Shown here: positions 51,212-58,362 of the stretch, one piece after another
Numbering within the stretch: position 1 is the first letter of the stretch
Layout: each line of letters begins with the position of its first letter
Origin: Sphaerisporangium krabiense
GTDB taxonomy: Bacteria > Actinomycetota > Actinomycetes > Streptosporangiales > Streptosporangiaceae
DNA length: 64,000 nucleotides
Assembly (NCBI RefSeq): GCF_014200435.1
Contig: NZ_JACHBR010000001.1
Coordinates: forward strand, 3,255,501-3,319,500
Direction: 5' to 3'
The notes under the pieces: model-generated
Told to the model about the DNA's origin: nothing
What the model saw: the letters and a program-made list of their open reading frames with translations, nothing else
The model's database searches: none
Program-made: the position numbers and the translations under genes

Positions 51212-51698
51212 GGGTAGTACGGGTGAGCATGTCGCGCTGGTGCGGGAGTTGGTCGGGCTGGTGGAGCGGCGGGTCGTTGATCCGTTGGAGATCCTGTTCG
51301 GCGCTGACGAAGGGGTGCGGGCGGTCCGGGAGCGGTTGCGGATCGAGGCCGAGGTGTGGGCCGCGCAGTTGCTGGGGCCCGATGAACGGCTCGCCGTTCG
51401 TGTGGCGGCGCGGCTGATCGCGGCGGTGTTTCCCGGGGACGGGCCGTTCGATCCGCCCGATGAGTGGTGGGGGACGGCGTTCGGCAGGGCGGTGGCCGGT
51501 CGGGCGGGGCATCCGGGGAAGGTCGCGGTGCCGTTCTCCACTGCGGGGGCGATGCTCGGCATCACGCGGCAGGGCGTTCACGACCTGGTCAAGCGCGGCA
51601 AGCTCGACCGGCATCCCGACGGCGGGGTGACCACGGAATCGATACGCGAACGGCTCAACCAACCTCAGGAGCGTCATGCCGCACGACGTCATCATTAG
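51210..51698 (+). CDS. Helix-turn-helix DNA-binding protein of unknown family
   Basis: 162 residues from the GTG at 51210, apparently leaderless. The first two thirds are helical and acidic (LVRELVGLVERRVVDPLEILFG, ERLRIEAEVWAAQLL). The end has AVPFSTAGAMLGITRQGVHDLVKRGKLDRHPDGG, a helix-turn-helix. The predicted operator overlaps its own start, so autoregulation is plausible. The stop overlaps the next gene (alpha/beta hydrolase) by 23 bases, so they form an operon. No named family recognised. Confidence 0.65.
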   Translation: MGSTGEHVALVRELVGLVERRVVDPLEILFGADEGVRAVRERLRIEAEVWAAQLLGPDERLAVRVAARLIAAVFPGDGPFDPPDEWWGTAFGRAVAGRAGHPGKVAVPFSTAGAMLGITRQGVHDLVKRGKLDRHPDGGVTTESIRERLNQPQERHAARRHH

Positions 51699-52509
51699 CG
51701 ACCATGAGATTCCTCTCGCCGTGCGGGACTTCGGCGGGGACGGCGAACCTGTGCTCCTTCTCCACGGGCTTGGGGGCACCCTCGAAGCCTGGGACCGGCT
51801 GGAACTCCAAGGCCGCCGGGCCGTCGCCATGGACCTGCGCGGCCACGGGCTGTCCGGGGACGGGCCGTGGGAGTGGGAGAGGGTGCTGGACGACGTCGAG
51901 GCCGTGGTGAAGCACTTCGGGCTCGATGCCCCGGCGGTCGTCGGGCAGTCGTTGGGCGGCATGCTGGCCGTCCTGTGGGCCCGCCGTCACCCCGAATGCC
52001 CGGCCATCGTCAACCTCGACGGGCTGCGGTCCGCCGAGAACGACCCGGGCAACTATCCGGGGATGGACCCGGCCGCCAGGGACGAGGAACTGGCCAGGCT
52101 CAAGGCCGTGTTCGACGCGCAGGCCGCGGCCATGGGCGGGCCGCTCCCCGCCGAGGCTCGGGGGATGTTCCCGGCCAGGGCCCTCGTCGAGAGGGACGGG
52201 GAGACGTACGCCAGGCCCGGCCCGGAGCTGCTCGAAGCGGTGCGTTATGCGCCGGAGTTCCGCGACACGATCCCGCTGCTGCGCCAGGTCGGCTGCGCCG
52301 CGCTGGTGGTGATCCCGACCCGGGATCCCGCGGGGTTCTCCGGCGGGGAGCTGATGGCCGCGTTCCGCAGAGGGATACGGCGCGACCTGGCCGACGTGCC
52401 GTCCAACATCCGGGTCGAGGAGCTGGACGCGAGCCACAACATGCTCGCCGAGCGCCCGGACGCGATCGCCGCGCTCGTCACGGAGTTCCTGGCCGGGAAC
52501 GCGTCATGA
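51676..52509 (+). CDS. Alpha/beta-hydrolase fold protein
   Basis: 277 residues. HGLGGTLEAWDRL (oxyanion region), VGQSLGGML (nucleophile elbow G-x-S-x-G with Ser104), MDLRGHGLSGDGP and a C-terminal EELDASHNMLAERPD with the His of the triad. No signal peptide. Esterase, lipase or haloperoxidase-like activity is possible. The start codon lies inside the preceding HTH gene, so it is translationally coupled and may be the target of that regulator. Confidence 0.85.
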   Translation: MPHDVIISDHEIPLAVRDFGGDGEPVLLLHGLGGTLEAWDRLELQGRRAVAMDLRGHGLSGDGPWEWERVLDDVEAVVKHFGLDAPAVVGQSLGGMLAVLWARRHPECPAIVNLDGLRSAENDPGNYPGMDPAARDEELARLKAVFDAQAAAMGGPLPAEARGMFPARALVERDGETYARPGPELLEAVRYAPEFRDTIPLLRQVGCAALVVIPTRDPAGFSGGELMAAFRRGIRRDLADVPSNIRVEELDASHNMLAERPDAIAALVTEFLAGNAS

Positions 52510-52753
52510 CCGCACAGTGAGGGGCATGGCCGGTAATGCGTGATGAGCGTCTCACGAGGGGGCGGCGCGTGCCTGGCGAGGCGTCTGTGATGAGGGCTCC
52601 TGAGGGGCGGTGCCTGGTCACGGCGTCCGGGAGGGATGGCGGGGCGGGGGAGTCCGGTAGGGTTGAGGGGTTGTACGCGCTCGTAACGCCTTCCGCTAGG
52701 GCGGGTGAGGGTGAGCGCCTTCCGAATCCACGAGCACTCCCTAGGAGATAACC

Positions 52754-53362
52754 GTGTCCGAAGTACGCATCGCCGCCGAGCCGCGCTCGGAGTTCGGCAA
52801 GGGCGCCGCGCGTAAGATCCGCCGCGCCGACAAGGTCCCCGCCGTCCTGTACGGACACGGCATCGAGCCCAAGCACTTCACCCTCCCGGGCCACGACCTC
52901 ATGATCGCCCTGCGCACGCCGAACGTGCTCATCCGCATCGAGGGCGAGGGCGTCAACGAGATCGCGCTGCCGAAGGGCGTCCAGCGCGACCCGCTCAAGG
53001 GCTTCATCGAGCACATCGACCTGCTGCTCGTGAAGCGCGGCGAGAAGGTCACCGTCGAGATCCCGGTCACCACCACCGGCGACATCGCCCCGGGCGGCCT
53101 GCTCGACCAGCAGCTCGTCACCGTCGCGGTCGAGGCCGAGGCCACCCACATCCCGACCGGTGTCGAGGTCGACATCGAGGGCCTGGAGGTCGGCGCGGTC
53201 GTCACCGCCGGCGACCTGAACCTCCCGCGGGGCGCCAGCCTGGTCGCCGACGCCGAGACGGTCGTCCTGCAGGTCAGCACGCCGCCGACCGTGGCCGAGC
53301 CCGAGGAGGCCGCCGAGGGCGAGGCGGCCGCGGAGGCGCCCGCCGAGGCCGCCGCGGAGTAA
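52754..53362 (+). CDS. rplY: 50S ribosomal protein L25 / general stress protein Ctc
   Basis: 202 residues from the GTG at 52754, with CTAGGAGAT upstream. N-terminal L25 domain: [26 protein letters not shown]. The C-terminal CTC domain continues with [40 protein letters not shown] and a long Ala/Glu-rich tail ([10 protein letters not shown]). It binds 5S rRNA. It is followed by pth as in mycobacteria (Rv1015c-Rv1014c). Upstream 52510-52753 holds no gene. Confidence 0.95.
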   Translation: MSEVRIAAEPRSEFGKGAARKIRRADKVPAVLYGHGIEPKHFTLPGHDLMIALRTPNVLIRIEGEGVNEIALPKGVQRDPLKGFIEHIDLLLVKRGEKVTVEIPVTTTGDIAPGGLLDQQLVTVAVEAEATHIPTGVEVDIEGLEVGAVVTAGDLNLPRGASLVADAETVVLQVSTPPTVAEPEEAAEGEAAAEAPAEAAAE

Positions 53363-53379
53363 TTCTCCCGTATCGTCAT

Positions 53380-53421
53380 CAGGGCAGCCAGGCGCCGGTC
53401 TCCGGCCGCCGGGCTGCCCTG
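53380..53421 (+). terminator. Hairpin after rplY
   Basis: CAGGGCAGCC pairs with GGCTGCCCTG across a 22-base loop, in the 143-base gap before pth. No T run, so termination is only likely. Confidence 0.5.
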
Positions 53422-53505
53422 TGCCATGTCCGACCCGATGGGCGGCTCAGAAGTCCGATCCGATGTCCGACGTCCCGGGGACGCCGAGTGAACGGAGACA
53501 ATCTC

Positions 53506-54102
53506 GTGGACCGCTGGCTGATCGTGGGCCTGGGCAACCCCGGCCCGGAGTACGCCGGTAACCGGCACAACGCCGGGTTCATGGTGCTGGACGAGCTCGC
53601 CGGGCGGGCCGGCGGCCGGTTCAAGACCCACAAGGCCCATGCCGAGGTCGTCGAGGGCCGCCTGGCCGGCGCGCCGGTCGTGCTGGCCAAGCCCAGGTCG
53701 TACATGAACCTTTCCGGCGGCCCGGTGAAGGCCCTGGCCGACTTCTACAAGGTCGTCCCCGAGCGCGTGATCGTCGTGCACGACGAGCTGGACATCCCGT
53801 ACGGCGCGCTGCGGGTCAAGCTCGGCGGCGGCGACAACGGGCACAACGGCCTGCGTTCGATCACCAAGTCGCTGGCGACCCGCGACTACCTGCGCGTGCG
53901 CTTCGGCGTCGGCCGCCCGCCCGGGCGCATGGACGCCGCCGACTTCGTCCTGCGCGACTTCGGCACCGCCGAGCGCAAGGACCTCCCCTTCCTGGTGGAC
54001 CGCGCCGCCGACGTCGTGGAATCCCTGATCACCAATGGCCTGGAGGCCACCCAGAACACCGTCCACGCCGCCGACCTCAACCCGGCCAAGCCGCCCCGCT
54101 GA
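53506..54102 (+). CDS. pth: Peptidyl-tRNA hydrolase
   Basis: 198 residues from the GTG at 53506, with CGGAGA seven bases upstream; the GTG at 53488 would add six codons and lacks a site. [21 protein letters not shown] carries the catalytic Asn and His, followed by [24 protein letters not shown] (catalytic Asp) and [13 protein letters not shown]. It releases peptidyl-tRNA from stalled translation. The end is the conserved helical lid. Its 3' end faces a PQQ-type propeller gene. Confidence 0.96.
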   Translation: MDRWLIVGLGNPGPEYAGNRHNAGFMVLDELAGRAGGRFKTHKAHAEVVEGRLAGAPVVLAKPRSYMNLSGGPVKALADFYKVVPERVIVVHDELDIPYGALRVKLGGGDNGHNGLRSITKSLATRDYLRVRFGVGRPPGRMDAADFVLRDFGTAERKDLPFLVDRAADVVESLITNGLEATQNTVHAADLNPAKPPR

Positions 54103-54196
54103 ACCGGGCCAGAGGCACCGTGACGAGCACCCGGACGGCCACGTCCTCTGGGCCGCGCACATCCACGTGGGCGTCCCACCACCGCGCACGGGGCCG

Positions 54197-56311
54197 CTAC
54201 CTCGCCGTCTTCAGGGCGTACAGCTTGTTGTCGTCGCTGCCGACGTAGACGACGCCGTCGGACACCGCCGGGCTGGAGTAGACGCTGTTGCCGGTGCTGT
54301 GCACCCAGAGCACGTGGCCGTTGGCGGCGTCGAAGGCGTACAGGTAGGCGTCGTTGCTGCCGACGTAGACGACGCCGTTGCTCACCACGGGGTCGGAGAC
54401 GACGGCGTTGCCGGTCAGCGCGGTCCAGATCGGCCGGCCGGTCGCGGCGTCGAAGGCGTACACGTTGTGGTCCCGGCTGCCGACGTAGACGACGCCGTCG
54501 GCGACCACCGGCCGGGAGTCGACGATGTCCTTGGTCGGCGCGCGCCATTTGATGGAACCGTCCGCGATGTCCAGGGCGAGCAGATCGTAGTTCTTGTCCC
54601 CGATGTACAGCACGCCGTTCGCGAGCGCCGGGCTGTAGAGGGCGTTTCCCTTTCCGTCGTTCGCGATCCTTCTGAAAGGAACGTACGTCGACCATTTCGC
54701 CTGGTGTGTCCGTGTGTCCACGGCGTACACGTGGCCGTCCCAGCTCCCGAAATAGACGACGTCGTCGGCCACCACCGGTGTCGAGGTGATCCAGCCGTCG
54801 GTGTGGTACTTCCAGCGGGTATGACCGTCGGCGGCGTCCAGCGCGTAAAGATCGCCGTCGCCGGCGCCGAAGTAGACGGTGTCGCCCGCCACGACCGCGG
54901 ACTCGTCGATGTAGCCGGGAATCCGTCTGGTCCACACCTCGCCGCCCCGGGAGGTGTCGCGTGCCGACACCTCGCTGTAGAACCCCCTGTTACTGATCAC
55001 ATAGAGGGTTCTGGTGCCGTCCGCGATCGCCGGCCGTGCCGTGATGTCTCCGTGGAGTCGCTGGGACCCGGTCCAGACGCTTTTCCCGGTGTCGACGTCG
55101 AGCGCGTGCAGTTCGCCGTCGTTGCCGCCGAAATAGACGGTGCCCCGCCAGACGGTGATGGCCGAGGCGATGTTGGCGCTGCTGGTGAACGGCTCTTCCC
55201 ACGCGGGGACGGCCCGGGGGTAGAAGGCCGGGTTGACCGGGACGGGAGCCGGCGTTCCGGGGGTGGCCGTTCCGGACGCCGAGGGCCGCCCTCTGTCGGG
55301 CGGAGGGAGATACACGATCATGACGGTCATGGTCAGGAGGACGGCCGAGCAGCACCCGCCGATGAGCAGCGGCAGGGCGCGCCTTCGCCGGCGGCCGGGC
55401 CCGGAGACGGCCGCACGGGCGCGGGCGTCGACGTGCTCGCGGATGGTGGCGGCGCTCTCGGCGAGCTCGTCGTGCAACCGGTCCCGCACGGCGGCGTTCT
55501 CCTGGAGAACCTCATCGACGCGGCGCAGGATCTTCGCCGCCGCGTCCTGGTCGCCCTCGCCCAGCAGATCGGCGGGTTCGATGGCGATCACCTGGAGGGC
55601 GGCCGCGGAGGAAACGGCCGGGGCGACCGGCGCCCGGGGCGTCATGAGCAGGCGTTGGGCCTTGGCGGCCTGAGCCCGCGTCCGGTCCCGCAGTTCGCCG
55701 GTCTCGTCCTGGCCGCGCCGGGCTTCCGCCAGCCTCTGCTCCACTTCGCCGCGCAGGCGCTCGGCCTCGCGCAGGCGCTGCCGGGTGTCGGCCAGTTCCT
55801 GGCGCAGCCCGCCGATCTCCTTCTGCAGGCGTGCCCGCTCGGCGGCGCTCACGGTGGCCGCGCCGTGCGGCCGGCGCGCGGCCAGGTCACGGTCGAGCGC
55901 CCGCTTGCGGTCGTCCAGCCGGGCGATGGCGTGGTCGAGCACGTCGCGCATCTCGACGAGGCCGCTCGTGAGCCGGTTCAGCCGATCGGTCGAGTACTGG
56001 ACCCGCTCCATCGTGGTGGTGAGGGCCAGCATCAACGCGTCCATCTCGGCCGTCCTGCCGAGGAGCGGCCCGTCGGGGAAGCGGCGGGACCATGCCCACG
56101 CGACCAGGCCGACGACCAGCGGCAGCAGCGCGGACCCGATCCCGATGACGTCGGAGACGGCGTTCAGGCCCTGCCAGCGCAGCGCGGACCACAGCAGGAC
56201 CAGTGTCGCGACGAGCGTCACCGCGGCCGTCAGCCTTCGATCGACCTTCCGCCCCTGCCCGCCGTTTCGCCGGCGTTCGACTTTCCGCCACGGTGCGCTC
56301 ACATCTTCCAT
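54197..56311 (-). CDS. Membrane-anchored coiled-coil protein with an extracytoplasmic PQQ-type beta-propeller
   Basis: 704 residues from the ATG at 56311; a GTG at 56374 is possible. Two N-terminal hydrophobic segments (AAVTLVATLVLLWSALRW, IGIGSALLPLVVGLVAWAW) are followed by about 230 residues of Arg/Glu coiled coil (LQKEIGGLRQELADTRQRL). A third helix then follows (LPLLIGGCCSAVLLTMTVMI). The C-terminal half has at least eight repeats of the form VVYVGS-D-LYALD-G-W, typical of PQQ/WD-like propellers (BamB, PQQ enzymes). No cofactor ligands of dehydrogenases are obvious. Probably a sensor or surface scaffold. Confidence 0.75.
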   Translation of the reverse strand: MEDVSAPWRKVERRRNGGQGRKVDRRLTAAVTLVATLVLLWSALRWQGLNAVSDVIGIGSALLPLVVGLVAWAWSRRFPDGPLLGRTAEMDALMLALTTTMERVQYSTDRLNRLTSGLVEMRDVLDHAIARLDDRKRALDRDLAARRPHGAATVSAAERARLQKEIGGLRQELADTRQRLREAERLRGEVEQRLAEARRGQDETGELRDRTRAQAAKAQRLLMTPRAPVAPAVSSAAALQVIAIEPADLLGEGDQDAAAKILRRVDEVLQENAAVRDRLHDELAESAATIREHVDARARAAVSGPGRRRRRALPLLIGGCCSAVLLTMTVMIVYLPPPDRGRPSASGTATPGTPAPVPVNPAFYPRAVPAWEEPFTSSANIASAITVWRGTVYFGGNDGELHALDVDTGKSVWTGSQRLHGDITARPAIADGTRTLYVISNRGFYSEVSARDTSRGGEVWTRRIPGYIDESAVVAGDTVYFGAGDGDLYALDAADGHTRWKYHTDGWITSTPVVADDVVYFGSWDGHVYAVDTRTHQAKWSTYVPFRRIANDGKGNALYSPALANGVLYIGDKNYDLLALDIADGSIKWRAPTKDIVDSRPVVADGVVYVGSRDHNVYAFDAATGRPIWTALTGNAVVSDPVVSNGVVYVGSNDAYLYAFDAANGHVLWVHSTGNSVYSSPAVSDGVVYVGSDDNKLYALKTAR

Positions 56312-56507
56312 TCTTGTGATGAATGCGACGCCCGCCAGGCCGGTGACCGAATCTCCATGAGAATGATTCTTCACCTGCGGCCGATACGCGTATTCGCATC
56401 GGTCCTTTATTGGATTACGGCCACCTGGCTGTCCTTAACGAGTACGGGAGTAGGCGGTGCTTCGGAGGGATGCTTTGCCTGCCGCGATATGTAGGGATTT
56501 TTCATGG

Positions 56508-56630
56508 CAATACCGCCACAACGCCGCCACAAGGTCGGCGGGGTAAACCGGTGGCACTCCGGTTCGACACCGGACGGCCGCCGACCGGCGTGTGCGGAAC
56601 CGCGCACCCGGTACCCCCCAAGGAGGACCA
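56508..56630 (+). repeat. Conserved 5' leader, copy 1
   Basis: Matches 57524-57647 at about 85-90 percent by eye, right up to the GTG of the downstream gene. It includes CGCCG-9-CGGCG and TCCGG-TTCGACA-CCGGA hairpins (second at 56558-56574). Confidence 0.8.
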
Positions 56631-57272
56631 GTGAAACGCAGCCGATGGACGGCCTGTCTGCTCGCCCTGCTCACAGCGGTGTTACTAGGACAGATCGTGG
56701 CGAGCACCCCGGCCTCGGCCACAAGGGACTTCTACTGCATCCCAATCTGGAAGAACGGAAGGCTGGGATGGGACTGCGTCTCGATTCCCGTGGTGCTGGA
56801 TGGGGGGTGCTTCAATTGCCCGCCCCCGCCCTGCGACGCCTGCGCGCGCGAGTTCGCGATCGACTTCCATGAGTCCGTGATCCTGCCCGCCGACCTGAGT
56901 AACCAGTACCGTCTAGCCCTGACCAGGGGACTGGGGGCGCTCGACCAGGCGGCCCGGACCAGCGACCGCACGGCCCAGGGGCAGTGGCGCGCGGAGGCGA
57001 TGGCGTCGTTCCGGCTCGCCACGCGGACACTGGGCCCCAGCAGGCTGACCGTGGCGCAGACCGGGGTTTACGACCGGGCCCGCGGCGTCATCGGACCCCA
57101 GACCGTTCCGTGGCTGGCGGCCATCGGCGCCGACATCGCGAGCGGCATCACCTTCATGCAGGAGGTCGGTGGCGGCGGTGCGCCGACGCCCGGGCGGGGG
57201 GAGTCGGCGGCGATGGAGAAGTTCGAGGAGGCACGATTGGAAATCGCCCAGCAGATGGCCTTCCATAACTGA
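56631..57272 (+). CDS. Secreted Cys-rich protein, copy 1
   Basis: 213 residues from the GTG at 56631, with AAGGAGGACC upstream. Signal peptide: MKRSRW then a hydrophobic core ending STPASA. The mature protein has YCIPIWKNGRLGWDC, CFNCPPPPCDAC (Cys cluster), then helical segments AIDFHESVILPADLS and GLGALDQAAR. It ends with EKFEEARLEIAQQM. No family recognised. It is homologous over its length to copy 2 at 57648, with six Cys in the N-terminal part of both. A convergent SARP regulator remnant follows. Confidence 0.75.
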   Translation: MKRSRWTACLLALLTAVLLGQIVASTPASATRDFYCIPIWKNGRLGWDCVSIPVVLDGGCFNCPPPPCDACAREFAIDFHESVILPADLSNQYRLALTRGLGALDQAARTSDRTAQGQWRAEAMASFRLATRTLGPSRLTVAQTGVYDRARGVIGPQTVPWLAAIGADIASGITFMQEVGGGGAPTPGRGESAAMEKFEEARLEIAQQMAFHN

Positions 57273-57299
57273 CACCTGCGCGGTGGGCTCCGATCCCGC

Positions 57300-57523
57300 G
57301 CGCCGGCGTCGGCCTCCTCTCCGGGGACGGCGCGGGCGAGCCGCTCCGCCGCGTAGGCCCGTACCGTCTCCAGGAGGCGGTAGCGCGAGCAGGCGCCGTA
57401 CTGCTCGGTCATGACGACCAGCAGCACCTCGCGGTCGCGAAGAGCGAGGGCGAGCATGCGTACGGGATCGGATCGGGGCACGTCTCGCAGCCGAGCGACG
57501 CGATGACCGCGGCGGCGACCATG
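57300..57523 (-). pseudogene. Deletion remnant of a SARP/AfsR regulator gene
   Basis: Two stretches match the intact regulator at 58363-60456 on the same strand. One covers RSRYRLLET-type and AAERLARAVPGEEA codons (57300-57410, like 58580-58680). The other reads ALALRDREVLL (57420-57523, like 59280-59400). In the intact gene these parts are about 600 bases apart, so the centre was deleted here. The protein cannot be made. It shows that the secreted-gene/regulator module was duplicated and then partly lost. Confidence 0.8.
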
Positions 57524-57647
57524 CAATGCCGCCACAACGCCGCCACAAGGTCGGCGCGGTAGACCGGTGGTACTCCGGTTCGACACCGGACGGCCGCCGC
57601 CCGGCGTGCGTGAGGACGGCGCACCCGGCACCCCCCAAGGAGGATCA
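57524..57647 (+). repeat. Conserved 5' leader, copy 2
   Basis: The counterpart of 56508-56630. Its TCCGG-TTCGACA-CCGGA hairpin is at 57574-57590. It begins exactly where the regulator remnant ends. Confidence 0.8.
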
Positions 57648-58271
57648 GTGAAACGCAGCCGATGGGCAGCCTGCCTGCTCGCTCTTCTCGTGTCGGTGCT
57701 GGTAGGACAGGGAGTGCTCAGCACACCGGCCCAGGCCGACGGGAACGCGAACTGCATCCCGATCTATTCGAACGGAAGGATCGTCTTCTGCGAACCGATT
57801 CTGGTCGAGGTGGCGGGGTGGTGCCCGGGTTGCCCGAGACCGTGCCTGAGCTGCCTGCCCGAGTACGCGCTCGATTTCCGTGAGTACCTGACACAGCCCG
57901 CCTACCTGAGGTACCAGTCCGTCCTGGAACTGGCCAGAGGGCTGGGGTTGCTCGAACAGGCGGCGCGGTCCCAGAACTCCCAGTTACGCCGGGACGCGCT
58001 GGTCTCGTTCATTTCCGTGGTGCGGCCGCTGGGGAAGAACGGCAGCGTGAGGCTGGAGCAGGCCGGGTACATCGATCGGGCCGCCGGTGTCGTCAGGCCC
58101 GCCGGCCTTTCGTGGCTGACGTCGGCCGGCAACCACATCACCGAGGGGTTGGCCATCGTGCAGCAGTACTACAACAGCCCTCCCAACGTCCCTTCCCCGA
58201 TCGACCCGGAGCGGGGGCTGGACAAGATCGACCTGGCACGTCAGGAACTCGCGAACCGAATCCCCCTCTGA
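57648..58271 (+). CDS. Secreted Cys-rich protein, copy 2
   Basis: 207 residues from the GTG at 57648, with CAAGGAGGATC upstream. The signal peptide is nearly that of copy 1 (MKRSRWAACLLALL, ending STPAQA). Mature: CIPIYSNGRIVFC, CPGCPRPCLSCLP, YALDFREYLTQPAYL, ELARGLGLLEQAARS. The mature part is only about 35-40 percent identical to copy 1 by eye, with the Cys spacing kept. It is convergent with the intact SARP-like regulator, 91 bases apart. No family recognised. Confidence 0.75.
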   Translation: MKRSRWAACLLALLVSVLVGQGVLSTPAQADGNANCIPIYSNGRIVFCEPILVEVAGWCPGCPRPCLSCLPEYALDFREYLTQPAYLRYQSVLELARGLGLLEQAARSQNSQLRRDALVSFISVVRPLGKNGSVRLEQAGYIDRAAGVVRPAGLSWLTSAGNHITEGLAIVQQYYNSPPNVPSPIDPERGLDKIDLARQELANRIPL

Positions 58272-58362
58272 TTCGGATGGTGGGCTCCGGCCACGGCGAT
58301 GCCACTACGGCGGCGGGCATCGCGACGGCGGGGCCCACCGTCGGGGAGGTCCGCGCGGTCGC

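Noticed and set aside
56508-56630. A tRNA gene in the leader of the secreted-protein gene
   Set aside because: A T-arm is present but no matching acceptor or D arm can be drawn within the needed distance.
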